Source: Rhodanobacteraceae bacterium (GTDB taxonomy: Bacteria > Pseudomonadota > Gammaproteobacteria > Xanthomonadales > SZUA-5). From it: 12,342 bases of DNA. The notes under the pieces are model-generated. The model was not told the origin of the DNA, ran no database searches, and worked only from the letters and a program-made list of their open reading frames with translations. Shown piece by piece: positions 1 to 7,826 of the stretch. Positions within the stretch are counted from its first letter, which is position 1; the number at the start of each line of letters is the position of its first letter. The stretch covers positions 1 to 12,342 of the forward strand of contig QIMA01000321.1 of NCBI GenBank assembly GCA_003233535.1. The letters run 5' to 3'. The position numbers and the translations under genes are program-made.

Positions 1-48
1 TCAAGGGCCTAACAAGGGCGCGTGAAGTTTATGAAATACCCGGGCTAG
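1..48. repeat. Right end of MITE-like palindromic repeat (copy 1, partial)
   Basis: The first 48 bases match the last 47 bases of the complete copy at 7827-8004 with two substitutions and one single-base indel. The stretch ends in CCCGGGCTAG, after which the two copies diverge. Read in reverse complement, the end (CCGGGTATTTCAT then AAACTTC) mirrors the left end of the other copies and so forms a terminal inverted repeat. The rest of this copy lies outside the window. It stops 8 bases short of the stop codon of the CorC-type gene, whose reading frame appears intact. Confidence 0.85.
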
Positions 49-56
49 GAAGCGCT

Positions 57-1370
57 CTATACACCCGCCTCTGAATCTTCATCCGCAGGCTGCAGCGGGG
101 TCACTAGTAGGCGCTCAATATGTGCGCCGTCTAGAGCGACAACCTCAAAACGCACGCTACCCCACTCCAACGCCTCACCGACCCGAGGAACATGGCCAAA
201 CTGCGCCATAATCATCCCTGCCACCGTGTGATATTCGTCCTGCTCTTGTTCTAATTCGATGACGCCTAGCGCCTCTCGCAATTCCTCGGTCGGCAGAGCT
301 CCAGCGACGAGCAAGCTGCCGTCTGGACGTCTAACCAACGGCGAATCAGGCGACTGCTTGGCATGCGCCGCAGTGCCCAGAACGGCACTGAGTACGTCAT
401 CTGCGGTCAACATGCCGACGATGTCCCCATACTCGTCAACCACCAGCGCCATCTGCGATTCGGCATCACGGAAGCGCGCGATCAAGGTCAATGCCGGCGT
501 GCCCTCAGGCACATAGACCGGAGCAACCATCGCCGAGAACAAGTCCGCTTGTTGATTTTTGGTCAAACTTTCAACCAATGATTTGACCTCGACCACACCG
601 ATGACTTCAGCATCGCTACCGCATTTGACCGGATAACGCGAGTACGGCGTCGAATGCATGGTCGCCAGATTGTCTTCCTGCGAAGCTTGGCTATCTAACC
701 AAGAAATCTTGCGGCGCGGCGTCATCAGCGCTTCCACCGGACGGTCGCCCAAGCGCAACACACGGTTAACCATGCCGCGTTCTACCGGCTCAATCACGCC
801 CTGCTCCGCACTCTCTGCAACCAGGAGGCGGATTTCTTCCTCGCTCACTCGACTGGAGAGTCGACCGCGCACGCCGAATAGCCACACAATCGCCTTGCTT
901 GCACTCGACAACGTGACCACGAGCGGATGACAGATCTTGGACAACAGCTCCAACGGCGGTGCGATTCGCGCAGCGACTTTTTCTGACGCCAACATGCCCA
1001 AGCGCTTGGGCACCAATTCGCCGAAGAGAATGGTCAGGAAAGTGATAAATACGACGCTAACTACAATCGACGTTTGTTCAACCGACTGCCCCTCCCACCC
1101 CAGCTTGTTCAACCAGCCGTAGATGATCAGACCCAGACTACGACCGCCAAGCAGGCCGGTGAGAATCGCCACCAGGGTGATTCCCACCTGCACCGTGGCT
1201 AGGAAATCATGCGGATGCTCGACCAAGCGGAGCGCAGCGCGGGCACCACGACTGGTGACCGCCATCTGTTTGAGTCGGCTTTTGCGCGCGGTAATTACCG
1301 CCATCTCCGATAACGCGAACAGTCCGTTTAGCAGAATCAATCCGAACACAAATACAATTTCTGCGGGCAC
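57..1370 (-). CDS. CNNM/CorC (HlyC) family membrane protein with CBS pair
   Basis: Predicted inner-membrane protein of the CNNM/CorC family, linked in other bacteria to Mg2+/Co2+ export or resistance; the actual ion is unknown. Order of parts: an N-terminal DUF21/CNNM membrane domain (about residues 1-175) with hydrophobic segments near 5-25, 60-85 and 100-125, a glycine-rich LTGLLGGRSLG stretch and the family GELVPKR motif; a CBS pair (about 205-330) with VVDEYG and GMLTADD; and a CorC_HlyC domain (about 345-430). The length is normal for the family. The start is not obvious. A TTG at 1388 has no ribosome-binding site, while the GTG at 1370 has GGAGAG about 10 bases upstream and gives a typical N-terminus, so I use 1370. 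It follows the YbjN-like gene on the same strand by about 70 bases and may share its transcript. The stop lies next to a dispersed repeat. Confidence 0.9.
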   Translation of the reverse strand: MPAEIVFVFGLILLNGLFALSEMAVITARKSRLKQMAVTSRGARAALRLVEHPHDFLATVQVGITLVAILTGLLGGRSLGLIIYGWLNKLGWEGQSVEQTSIVVSVVFITFLTILFGELVPKRLGMLASEKVAARIAPPLELLSKICHPLVVTLSSASKAIVWLFGVRGRLSSRVSEEEIRLLVAESAEQGVIEPVERGMVNRVLRLGDRPVEALMTPRRKISWLDSQASQEDNLATMHSTPYSRYPVKCGSDAEVIGVVEVKSLVESLTKNQQADLFSAMVAPVYVPEGTPALTLIARFRDAESQMALVVDEYGDIVGMLTADDVLSAVLGTAAHAKQSPDSPLVRRPDGSLLVAGALPTEELREALGVIELEQEQDEYHTVAGMIMAQFGHVPRVGEALEWGSVRFEVVALDGAHIERLLVTPLQPADEDSEAGV

Positions 1371-1415
1371 CGTGGGAATACTCTCCAAGCACGAATCGAA
1401 CGTCGGGGGCAGCGC

Positions 1416-1431
1416 GCTAGCCGCGGCTAGC
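1416..1431. promoter_or_regulatory. Perfect 16-bp palindrome upstream of corC-type gene
   Basis: GCTAGCCGCGGCTAGC is a perfect inverted repeat without a spacer, in the short gap between the stop of the YbjN-like gene and the start of the CorC-type gene. It could be a repressor operator or a small hairpin on the shared transcript. No T-run follows on the minus strand, so an intrinsic terminator is unlikely. The function is inferred only from symmetry and position. Confidence 0.35.
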
Positions 1432-1440
1432 TCCTGCCAA

Positions 1441-1845
1441 TCAGGTCAGGTCTTGTCCGGCCAGCAGCGAATTTTCGAGGCTGTCGGCGAGTACACCCAT
1501 TTCGTGAATGACTCGATCAACTTCTTGCTCATCCAAGCCAACATAACGGCGGTTTTCGCAGAGCTGCAGGAAAGGCTCGCCATCTAGATCGCTGAGCGCC
1601 AAGAAACCGATCCGCTGCTCCCAGTTAAAGCGCAGACAGCGCTGGCCATCCAGTGATCCCATGGGTGCAACCGGGGTGCTGATCCGGAGCATCGGTGCGC
1701 CGTCGTCGGTGTTGATCTCGGCCAGGTAAACGCCCTGCTTGCGACCCTCCGTCGTTTTCAGGTCCAGGCTGATCAGGTACGGTTCGTTGGCTCGCAACGA
1801 CCAGCGGGATGCGACATGACTGCGTACGTCTTCAAAACTTTGCAC
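1441..1845 (-). CDS. Small YbjN/CesT-like hypothetical protein
   Basis: A 134-residue soluble acidic protein with no signal peptide or membrane segment. The central pattern (a run ending in APMLRISTPVA, then LRFNWEQRIGFLALSDLDGEP and LQLCENRRY), followed by a C-terminal helix rich in acidic residues, resembles the YbjN / type III chaperone-like fold, which is common in uncharacterised small gammaproteobacterial proteins. I recognise the fold only tentatively and assign no function. The start is GTG at 1845 with no clear ribosome-binding site; no better in-frame start follows within the next 20 codons. Its start lies only 5 bases from the divergent ATL start, so each gene's promoter must sit inside the other's coding region or 5' end. 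Downstream on the same strand is the CorC-type gene. Confidence 0.7.
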   Translation of the reverse strand: MQSFEDVRSHVASRWSLRANEPYLISLDLKTTEGRKQGVYLAEINTDDGAPMLRISTPVAPMGSLDGQRCLRFNWEQRIGFLALSDLDGEPFLQLCENRRYVGLDEQEVDRVIHEMGVLADSLENSLLAGQDLT

Positions 1846-1850
1846 GGGTG

Positions 1851-2237
1851 ATGGGCTCTATGGACGATCCGGCTATGGTAGCAACTCAGGAGCCCAACGC
1901 CGCGTTTGAGCAGCTAATTGCTCAGTTGCGGGCAATTCCCAGCGGCAGCGTGATCAGCTATGGCGCTCTCGCCGCGCGCTGTGGCCGCCCTCGTGGGGCG
2001 CGCTGGGCCGCCAGGTGTCTATCACAGCTGCCCGAGGGCCACGGTTTACCTTGGCACCGCGTGCTCAAAGCAGATGGCAAAATAGCCTTCCCGGTCGATA
2101 GCGACGGATTCAACAAGCAGTGCCAGCGGCTCCACGCTGAAGGTGTGGAGGTTCACAATGGGCGCGTGCGAATGCAGCAGCCAGCGACCCTGGACCTGGA
2201 CCAATTGCTGTTTGGCGACGGGCGCGAGTCGAACTGA
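1851..2237 (+). CDS. atl: Alkyltransferase-like (ATL) DNA damage protein, MGMT fold
   Basis: About 128 residues matching the C-terminal DNA-binding domain of O6-methylguanine-DNA methyltransferase. Visible landmarks are IPSGSVISYGALAARCG (the helix-turn-helix region) and an arginine-finger-like RGARWAARCL. The active-site motif reads PWHRVL, where methyltransferases have PCHRV. Tryptophan (residue 68) replaces the acceptor cysteine, which is the hallmark of ATL proteins such as E. coli YbaZ and yeast Atl1. These bind O6-alkylguanine, flip and bend the site, and hand it to nucleotide excision repair without dealkylating it. The start is uncertain: ATGs at 1851, 1860 and 1875 are in frame and none has a strong ribosome-binding site. 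The homologous part begins after residue 15, so all three are possible. It is divergent from the YbjN-like gene and convergent with the PilZ gene. Confidence 0.9.
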   Translation: MGSMDDPAMVATQEPNAAFEQLIAQLRAIPSGSVISYGALAARCGRPRGARWAARCLSQLPEGHGLPWHRVLKADGKIAFPVDSDGFNKQCQRLHAEGVEVHNGRVRMQQPATLDLDQLLFGDGRESN

Positions 2238-2297
2238 TGTGGCCAGGGCTGACTCCACTCGCACACCTTGCGACAGTTGACGGCGCCGAGGCCGCAT

Positions 2298-2621
2298 TCA
2301 CGTCGTGAGGAAACGGCTCTCGTAAAGCAATTCGTCCACGGCGGACTCTTGGCCAGCTTCGAAGACAAAGGCCAGATGATCCGGTCCGGCACGCACCATA
2401 CGCGAGCGCAGCGCCAACACGGTGTCCTGGTCGAAGATAAAGTACAGCTTGAATTGCTCCACGCTGTTGTCGAGCTCCGGCCACAGTGCGGGTCGAACTA
2501 CCCTAGCCCCGCCTGCGGAGACATCTTCGACGCCTGTCAGGTAGCCGCCCTCTGCGGGTGCTACCAGCACGGCTGCCGAACTCAGCCCGATACGCGGATG
2601 TCGTCGTTTTTCGGCGCTCAT
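2298..2621 (-). CDS. Single-domain PilZ (c-di-GMP-binding) protein
   Basis: A 107-residue protein made almost entirely of one PilZ domain. The two nucleotide-binding signatures of the family are present: RRHPR at residues 6-10 (the RxxxR motif) and DVSAGG at 33-38 (the D/NxSxxG motif). Beta-strand-like hydrophobic segments follow to residue 88. Such stand-alone PilZ proteins sense cyclic di-GMP and act on partners in motility, pili or polysaccharide secretion; the partner is not visible here. The open frame extends 37 codons upstream, but MSAEKRRHPR at 2621 is the usual type of N-terminus, so I start there. It lies on the clpA strand, 144 bases after the clpA stop, and is convergent with the ATL gene with about 60 bases between stops. 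Confidence 0.88.
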   Translation of the reverse strand: MSAEKRRHPRIGLSSAAVLVAPAEGGYLTGVEDVSAGGARVVRPALWPELDNSVEQFKLYFIFDQDTVLALRSRMVRAGPDHLAFVFEAGQESAVDELLYESRFLTT

Positions 2622-2664
2622 CTCGGCAGTTTGCCTCTTGTTGGTTAGGCCAGTCAGAATACTG

Positions 2665-2691
2665 CCACCACTGCCGTCGCCGCAGTAGTGG
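2665..2691 (-). terminator. Hairpin between clpA and the PilZ gene
   Basis: On the minus-strand transcript CCACUACUGC can pair with GCAGUGGUGG over 10 bp (one G-U pair) around a 7-base loop. On the plus strand the same stretch has a C-A mismatch, so the fold favours transcripts coming from clpA. It starts about 75 bases after the clpA stop and ends about 43 bases before the PilZ start. No clean U-run follows, so it could be a weak terminator, an mRNA 3' end stabiliser, or part of the PilZ leader. Confidence 0.35.
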
Positions 2692-2765
2692 ATTGCGCGA
2701 TTTCCGCCGAACGGTTGGCATTGTCCGACCAAACCCTCAGCGTTGACGACGTGGCTGCGCCGACT

Positions 2766-5027
2766 CTAAGCCGGCACCAATTCCTTGGCCATCGGTTGAG
2801 CGGCCACGGTGAGTTTGCCATCAATTTCGCTGACCACAACCTTACCGCCGCCCTCCAATGCACCAAACAACAGTTCGTCGGCGAGCGGTCGTTTGATGTG
2901 CTCCTGAATGACTCGCGCCATCGGACGAGCCCCCATCTGCGGATCGAAACCACGTTCAGCCAACCACGCACGCGCCTTGTCATCGACGACCAAGGTCACC
3001 TGTTTGTCCGCAAGCTGCGTTTCCAGCTCAATAACGAACTTGTCGACCACGCGCAATATGGTGTCGAGCTCCAGGGACTGGAACTGAATAATCGCATCCA
3101 GTCGATTACGGAACTCCGGCGTAAAGGCCTTCCGAATAGACTCCATCGCATCGGTGGAATGATCTTGCTCGACAAAGCCAACCGTGCGCCGCGCCGCCAG
3201 GGCCGCGCCTGCATTAGTCGTTAAGACCACGACCACAGAACGGAAATTGGCTTCACGTCCGTTGGTGTCAGTCAGAACGCCGCGGTCCATGACCTGCAGG
3301 AGCAGGTTAAACACGTCCGGATGCGCCTTCTCGACCTCATCAAGCAACAGCACCGCATGCGGATGCTTATTGACTGCTTCGGTGAGCAATCCACCCTGAT
3401 CAAAGCCAACGTAGCCCGGAGGCGCGCCGACCAGTCTGGATACGCTGTGCGCCTCCATGTATTCGCTCATGTCAAAACGCACCAACTCAATGCCCAGCGA
3501 CATCGCTAGCTGCCGAGTTACTTCGGTTTTGCCCACGCCGGTGGGTCCGGCCAGCAAAAACGAGCCGATGGGCTTGTTTGGATCACCCAATCCAGAGCGA
3601 GCCATCTTGATCGCTGCAGCCAGCGAATCGATGGCCGGGTCCTGGCCGAATACGACCATTTTCAGGTTGCGATCGAGGTTGCGCAGCACTTCTTTGTCGG
3701 ACACGGTCACGTGCTTAGCTGGAATCCGCGCCATCTTGGAAATGATGTACTCCACTTCCTCGACGTCTATCACCTGCTTGCGTTCGTCTTCAGCCTGCAG
3801 CCGCTGGCGAGCACCGGCCTCATCGATCACGTCAATCGCCTTGTCTGGCAAAAAGCGGTCATGAATGTGCTTGACGCTTAACTCAACCGCGGCCTGAAGT
3901 GCTTCGGGTGAGTACTCCACGCTGTGGTGCTCCTCGAAGCGTGACTTCAGTCCGCGCAGTATGTCGATGGTTTCGCCAATACTGGGCTCACTGACGTCGA
4001 TCTTCTGGAAGCGTCGAGTCAGGGCGCGGTCTTTTTCGAATACGCCACGGAATTCTTGATAGGTGGTCGACCCAATGCAGCGTAGTTCACCAGAGCCGAG
4101 CATCGGCTTGAGCAAATTGGAGGCATCCATCACCCCACCAGAGGCCGATCCCGCGCCAATGATCGTGTGAATTTCGTCGATGAAGAGTATCGCCTTAGGG
4201 ATTTTCTTCAGCTCCGCCATGACCTGCTTAAGACGCTTTTCGAAGTCGCCGCGATACTTGGTTCCGGCAACCAGGGCGCCTAGATCGAGGGCAAAGATGA
4301 TCGAGTCGAGGAGGATCTCAGGCACTTCCTTGTCAAAGATACGCTTGGCCAAACCCTCGGCCAAAGCGGTCTTGCCCACGCCAGCCTCACCGACGTAAAG
4401 CGGATTATTCTTACGTCGCCGGCACAGGATCTGCACGGTTCTTTCAATTTCGTCGGCCCTACCTATAAGTGGATCGATCCGGCCTTGTTCTGCCATCTCG
4501 TTGAGGTTACTGGCATAGTTTTCCAGCGCGCTTTTACGCTCAGCGTTCTCGCCTTCACCTTCGCTTTGCTCGGCCTCAGCGGCTGGCTCGGAGCCAGTTT
4601 TGGTGATGCCGTGTGAGATGTAATTGACCACGTCTAACCGAGTCACACCGTTCTGCTGGAGCAAATAGGCCGCGTGCGAATCCTTCTCGGCAAAGATGGC
4701 CACCAGCACGTTGGCGCCGGTCACCTCTTTACGTCCCGATGACTGCACGTGGTAAAGGGCCCGCTGCAGCACGCGCTGAAAGCCCAGCGTGGGCTGCGTA
4801 TCGCGCTCGTCACCTTCGGGCAACACCGGCACGGTGTCCTCGATCACTTTGCTCACCTCGGCGGTCAGGCGCTGTGTGTCCGCGCCACAAACCTTGAGTA
4901 CTTGCACGGCAGCGGGATTGTCCATCAGTGCCAGCAGTAAATGCTCAACCGTAGTGAACTCGTGACGCTTAGAGCGTGCCTCGTTCAGGCACTGACTAAT
5001 GCTGAGTTCTAGATCCTTACTGAACAT
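2766..5027 (-). CDS. clpA: ATP-dependent Clp protease ATP-binding subunit ClpA
   Basis: Hexameric AAA+ unfoldase that feeds substrates to the ClpP peptidase. The 753 residues show the Clp N-domain (about 1-140), which docks ClpS; an acidic linker (145-165); and a first ATPase domain with Walker A GEAGVGKT (213-220) and Walker B ILFIDE. The second ATPase domain has Walker A GPTGVGKT (494-501) and Walker B LLLDE (560-564). The ClpP-binding loop reads VGF at 616-618, where E. coli ClpA has IGL. There is no ClpB-type middle coiled-coil domain, which separates it from ClpB/ClpC. An ATG at 5051 is in frame, but the strong AAAGGAGG lies between the two Met codons, 10 bases before the ATG at 5027, so 5027 is chosen. 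It follows clpS by 85 bases, probably in one transcript. clpP is not in the window. Confidence 0.98.
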   Translation of the reverse strand: MFSKDLELSISQCLNEARSKRHEFTTVEHLLLALMDNPAAVQVLKVCGADTQRLTAEVSKVIEDTVPVLPEGDERDTQPTLGFQRVLQRALYHVQSSGRKEVTGANVLVAIFAEKDSHAAYLLQQNGVTRLDVVNYISHGITKTGSEPAAEAEQSEGEGENAERKSALENYASNLNEMAEQGRIDPLIGRADEIERTVQILCRRRKNNPLYVGEAGVGKTALAEGLAKRIFDKEVPEILLDSIIFALDLGALVAGTKYRGDFEKRLKQVMAELKKIPKAILFIDEIHTIIGAGSASGGVMDASNLLKPMLGSGELRCIGSTTYQEFRGVFEKDRALTRRFQKIDVSEPSIGETIDILRGLKSRFEEHHSVEYSPEALQAAVELSVKHIHDRFLPDKAIDVIDEAGARQRLQAEDERKQVIDVEEVEYIISKMARIPAKHVTVSDKEVLRNLDRNLKMVVFGQDPAIDSLAAAIKMARSGLGDPNKPIGSFLLAGPTGVGKTEVTRQLAMSLGIELVRFDMSEYMEAHSVSRLVGAPPGYVGFDQGGLLTEAVNKHPHAVLLLDEVEKAHPDVFNLLLQVMDRGVLTDTNGREANFRSVVVVLTTNAGAALAARRTVGFVEQDHSTDAMESIRKAFTPEFRNRLDAIIQFQSLELDTILRVVDKFVIELETQLADKQVTLVVDDKARAWLAERGFDPQMGARPMARVIQEHIKRPLADELLFGALEGGGKVVVSEIDGKLTVAAQPMAKELVPA

Positions 5028-5052
5028 GGGCCATTTACCTCCTTTCACCACG

Positions 5053-5082
5053 GGCCACTATAGCGGCCGATCCTGCTTTCAA
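5053..5082 (-). promoter_or_regulatory. Hairpin and weak promoter-like boxes ahead of clpA
   Basis: On the minus strand, GGCCGC-TATA-GUGGCC can form a 6-bp hairpin (plus strand 5053-5068) just upstream of the clpA ribosome-binding site. The same DNA contains TTGAAA and TATAGT, each 5 of 6 to sigma70 boxes, but separated by only 14 bases, which is short. Either a clpA-specific promoter or an RNA fold in the clpS-clpA spacer is possible; neither is strong. Confidence 0.25.
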
Positions 5083-5112
5083 AATGGCTAAACAGGGAAC
5101 TGACAGTGACAC

Positions 5113-5451
5113 TTAAGCTTCCTCCATCGAACACAGTAGCGGATGCTGATGCGCCTGGGAGAATGCATTCACTTGATTTACCTTGGTCTCCGCGATCTGT
5201 CGACTAAATACGCCACACACACCTTTGCCGCGGGTATGAACGTGCAGCATGACCTGCGTCGCCGTCTCCTTGTTCATTGTGAAAAAGGTCTCAAGAATGA
5301 CAATCACAAAGTCCATCGGCGTGAAGTCGTCGTTGAGCAAGAGCACCTTATACAAGCGCGGCTCGTCTAGCTCTGGCTGCGCCGCTTCGACGACGACTCC
5401 TATGTCGTGTTCCGGCTTCTCTGGCTTTTCGGGTGAATCAGGTGAACTCAT
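5113..5451 (-). CDS. clpS: ClpS adaptor of the ClpAP protease (N-end rule)
   Basis: A 112-residue adaptor that binds proteins carrying destabilising N-terminal residues and delivers them to ClpA. A flexible, proline- and glutamate-rich N-terminal tail (about 1-35) precedes the compact core. Core landmarks are [14 protein letters not shown], which contains the Asn-Asp pair of the N-degron pocket, [13 protein letters not shown] around the pocket histidine, and the C-terminal SMEEA. The frame is open further upstream, but [12 protein letters not shown] at 5451 is a normal ClpS start and fits the family length; the ribosome-binding site is weak (GGACC). The gene precedes clpA on the same strand, the classic arrangement. 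It is divergent from nudJ across 163 bases holding both promoters. Confidence 0.97.
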   Translation of the reverse strand: MSSPDSPEKPEKPEHDIGVVVEAAQPELDEPRLYKVLLLNDDFTPMDFVIVILETFFTMNKETATQVMLHVHTRGKGVCGVFSRQIAETKVNQVNAFSQAHQHPLLCSMEEA

Positions 5452-5496
5452 AAGTAGCAATGTGGTCCATACCGAGCGTCGTATACGTGTGCTAGA

Positions 5497-5523
5497 AGTA
5501 TAGCCACTGCACCCGTGCTTCAA
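5497..5523 (-). promoter_or_regulatory. Candidate clpS promoter
   Basis: The minus strand has TTGAAG (plus 5518-5523) and TATACT (plus 5497-5502), 4/6 and 5/6 to sigma70 consensus, with a somewhat short 15-base spacer. Transcription would start near 5490 and give a leader of about 40 bases ahead of clpS. Identified by eye only. Confidence 0.35.
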
Positions 5524-5558
5524 GTGTCATCATTTCACCGCCTAGACAACAATTCAGA

Positions 5559-5586
5559 TTGAATCGGGCCGTCGGCACGTTATTCT
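5559..5586 (+). promoter_or_regulatory. Candidate nudJ-mnmA promoter
   Basis: TTGAAT (5559-5564) and TATTCT (5581-5586), each 4/6 to sigma70 boxes, are separated by 16 bases and lie about 30 bases before the nudJ start. They are arranged divergently from the candidate clpS promoter, so both could share regulatory DNA. Identified by eye only. Confidence 0.3.
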
Positions 5587-5614
5587 TGGCGGTCAACACA
5601 GACAGAGACCGAGT

Positions 5615-6097
5615 TTGAGCGATAGCACAACGTCCCCGGCGGCAAATGTCAGCCGATCCAATTCCACGTTCAAGCCTAGAGTGACAGTCGCTACGGTAGT
5701 CGAGCGTGACGGTCGCTACCTGCTGGTCGAAGAACTGATCGGCGGCAAGCCGGTGTTCAACCAGCCCGCCGGGCATTTGGACCCCAATGAGACACTGGTT
5801 GAGGCCGCCAAGCGAGAGACTCTGGAAGAAACTGGGTGCGACGTCGAGCCTTACGCCCTCGTCGGCATCTATCAGCTAGACGTTCGTGGGCGCCATTTCG
5901 TACGCTTTACGTTCGCCGCCAAGCTCATCACAGAGCGTGCCGATCGCGACCTCGACGTCGGCATTTTGCGCGCGGTTTGGTTAACTCGAGATGAAATCGC
6001 ACAAACACAGCGCCTCCGTTCGGAGATGGTACTGCGCAGTATCGACGACTATCTCGGCGGTCGACGGGTGGAACTGGACCTGCTGGCACACCTGTGA
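5615..6097 (+). CDS. nudJ: NudJ-type Nudix hydrolase
   Basis: Nudix hydrolase of the NudJ (YmfB) type. In E. coli the enzyme dephosphorylates nucleoside di- and triphosphates and the thiamine precursor HMP-PP. The Nudix box spans residues 53-75 and starts GHLDPNETLVEAAKRE. The spacing of G, E, RE, EE and G is exact, so the metal-binding glutamates are present, although Thr and Cys occupy the two usual bulky aliphatic positions. FNQPAGH and the N-terminal FKPRVTVATVV are close to the E. coli protein. At 160 residues it is about the family length, with about 18 extra residues at the N-terminus from the TTG start. That start has only a weak ribosome-binding site; a GTG in the RVTVA stretch is a poorer alternative because it would cut the conserved FKP. 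The stop overlaps the mnmA start by 4 bases, and the nudJ-mnmA pairing is widespread in gammaproteobacteria. Confidence 0.92.
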   Translation: MSDSTTSPAANVSRSNSTFKPRVTVATVVERDGRYLLVEELIGGKPVFNQPAGHLDPNETLVEAAKRETLEETGCDVEPYALVGIYQLDVRGRHFVRFTFAAKLITERADRDLDVGILRAVWLTRDEIAQTQRLRSEMVLRSIDDYLGGRRVELDLLAHL

Positions 6098-7206
6098 GCA
6101 CGAGTCCTTCGGTAGTCGTGGGATTGTCTGGCGGTGTCGATTCCGCTGTCACTGCAATGTTGCTGCAACAGGCAGGACGATCGCCGACTGCGATCTTTAT
6201 GCACAACTGGGAACTCGATGACGCAGACGGCGAATGCCCCGCGGAGATCGACGCACGTGACGCCGCAGCCGTCGCAGAGCACCTGGGAATTAAGTTTCAG
6301 GTGCGCAATCTATCGGTCGACTACTGGGATCGGGTGTTCGAGCATTTTCTGGCCGAACACCGCGCCGGCCGCACCCCGAACCCCGACGTGTTGTGCAACA
6401 AAGAGGTGAAATTTAGCGCCTTCGCCGACGTAGCTAGAGAAAATGGCGCCGAGCGCATCGCTACTGGCCATTACGCCCGAGTGGCGCGTGTAGGCAAGCT
6501 GACCAAACTACTCAAGGGCCGCGACCCAGGCAAAGATCAGAGCTATTTTCTGCATCTGCTGGACCAGGGTCAGCTCAACTTAGCTGAGTTTCCACTGGGC
6601 GAGCTGATCAAGAGCGAGGTGCGGACGCTGGCGGAAAATGCCCAAATTCCGGTGGCCGCCAAGCGCGACTCAACTGGTATTTGCTTCATTGGTGAACAGA
6701 AGCACCGCCCGTTTCTGCAGCGGTTCTTGGAAAAATCGGCTGGTCCGATGGTAGACACCGACGGCAATCAACTGGGTGAGCATCAGGGCTTGCCGTTTTA
6801 CACCTTGGGTCAACGCGGTGGTCTCGGCTTAGGCGGGCAAAGCAGCGGTACTGGTGAACCTTGGTATGTGCTGCACAAGCGAGCGACTGACAACGCATTG
6901 GTGGTCGGCCAAGGCGTCAACCACCCTGCTCTATTCGCTACACAGCTGCGCTCCGGCCCTGGGCATTTCATTAGCGGTGCCGCGCCAGCACGCGAATTCA
7001 ACTGCATGGCCAAGACCCGCTATCGCCAACCCGATCAAGCCTGCTCCGTTAGCGTGCAAGATGACGGCAGCTGGACAGTGACGTTCGCGCAGGCGCAACG
7101 TGCGGCCACCCCTGGTCAGTCGCTGGTGCTCTACGAAGGCGATGAATGCTTGGGCGGCGCAGTGATTGAAGCCAGCAATGCACCGCTAGCGTCTTGGTCC
7201 GATTAG
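6094..7206 (+). CDS. mnmA: tRNA-specific 2-thiouridylase MnmA
   Basis: Cytoplasmic enzyme that adds the 2-thio group to wobble U34 of tRNA Lys, Glu and Gln, taking sulfur from the IscS/Tus relay. The 370 residues are full length. The ATP pyrophosphatase PP-loop SGGVDS lies at 12-17. The two catalytic cysteines are visible: Cys101 in [12 protein letters not shown] and Cys197 in [16 protein letters not shown] and the [15 protein letters not shown] region of the central domain are also typical. It starts with GTG inside the nudJ stop (GTGA overlap), which indicates translational coupling. Its TAG stop overlaps the greB TAA stop on the other strand, leaving no room for a terminator between them. 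In E. coli and Pseudomonas mnmA is followed by hflD-purB; here a greB reading toward it takes that place. Confidence 0.98.
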   Translation: MSTSPSVVVGLSGGVDSAVTAMLLQQAGRSPTAIFMHNWELDDADGECPAEIDARDAAAVAEHLGIKFQVRNLSVDYWDRVFEHFLAEHRAGRTPNPDVLCNKEVKFSAFADVARENGAERIATGHYARVARVGKLTKLLKGRDPGKDQSYFLHLLDQGQLNLAEFPLGELIKSEVRTLAENAQIPVAAKRDSTGICFIGEQKHRPFLQRFLEKSAGPMVDTDGNQLGEHQGLPFYTLGQRGGLGLGGQSSGTGEPWYVLHKRATDNALVVGQGVNHPALFATQLRSGPGHFISGAAPAREFNCMAKTRYRQPDQACSVSVQDDGSWTVTFAQAQRAATPGQSLVLYEGDECLGGAVIEASNAPLASWSD

Positions 7207-7712
7207 CTAGCTTCGTAACTAACGGCCATCAGGCAGTAGCCACCGACGCCACCCGGTAGCTCAACCTCAAACTCGTCGTCTACGCGCTTACCTAGCAGTG
7301 CCCTGGCAAGCGGTGAATCAATGCTGATGAAGCCTTTTCTGGGATCAATTTCATCCGGGCCGACGAGGCGCCAGCGGTGCACCTTGCCGTCATCATCTTC
7401 TACTTCCACCCATGCACTGAAGTAGACGCGACGCGGGTCGGTGGGCGGCTCTTCGACTATTCTTAATCGGTCCAGGCGCCGATTGAGATAGCGAACCCGC
7501 CGGTCAATCTCGCCGAGTTGCTTCTTTCGATACTGATATTCGGCGTTTTCCGAACGATCGCCCTCTGCGGCCGCTTCGCTAAGCGCGCGCACCACCTCCG
7601 GACGCAAGCGCTTCCACAGCTCATTGTGCTCTGCACGCAGCCGCTCAAAGCCCTCACGCGTGACGTATGGGCTGGGATCTGGCGTAGGTGGTCGGTATCG
7701 CGTTCCTGCCAT
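7203..7712 (-). CDS. greB: Transcription elongation factor GreB
   Basis: Binds the secondary channel of RNA polymerase and stimulates cleavage of the 3' end of backtracked transcripts. The 169 residues show a GreA/GreB N-terminal coiled coil with [16 protein letters not shown], the tip acidic pair within [14 protein letters not shown], and [12 protein letters not shown] on the return helix. The C-terminal FKBP-like domain has GPDEID and [13 protein letters not shown]. The YFSAWVEV and basic NRRLDRLR segments favour GreB over GreA. The ATG at 7712 is preceded by a strong AGGAGGG at good distance. I see no convincing promoter in 7713-7826. The gene is convergent with mnmA and shares a 4-base stop overlap (TTAG) with it. 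The upstream intergenic region carries the full repeat element. Confidence 0.96.
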   Translation of the reverse strand: MAGTRYRPPTPDPSPYVTREGFERLRAEHNELWKRLRPEVVRALSEAAAEGDRSENAEYQYRKKQLGEIDRRVRYLNRRLDRLRIVEEPPTDPRRVYFSAWVEVEDDDGKVHRWRLVGPDEIDPRKGFISIDSPLARALLGKRVDDEFEVELPGGVGGYCLMAVSYEAS

Positions 7713-7826
7713 GGGCCCTCCTGGCGCGATGGCACGCGCAGCTCAGCGTTACCCCATCCGGGGTCGATCTGACCAGCCATATGCGCCGTGTCGCGGTTGC
7801 AGTGTGTACGAAAACCACTCGCGCGT

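Noticed and set aside
1123..1587. Long plus-strand frame opposite the CorC-type and YbjN-like genes
   Set aside because: It lies antisense to two recognisable genes and its translation is low-complexity and unlike any protein; a shadow of biased codon use.
1851..2237. Active O6-methylguanine methyltransferase
   Set aside because: The acceptor cysteine is replaced by tryptophan in PWHR, so it is called ATL.
3457..3864. Serine-rich plus-strand frame inside clpA
   Set aside because: Fully antisense to the conserved second ATPase domain region of clpA.
7713..7826. An N-terminal extension or broken gene ahead of greB
   Set aside because: The protein-like frame here (MAGQIDPGWG) is out of frame with greB, and greB has a strong ribosome-binding site at its own ATG.
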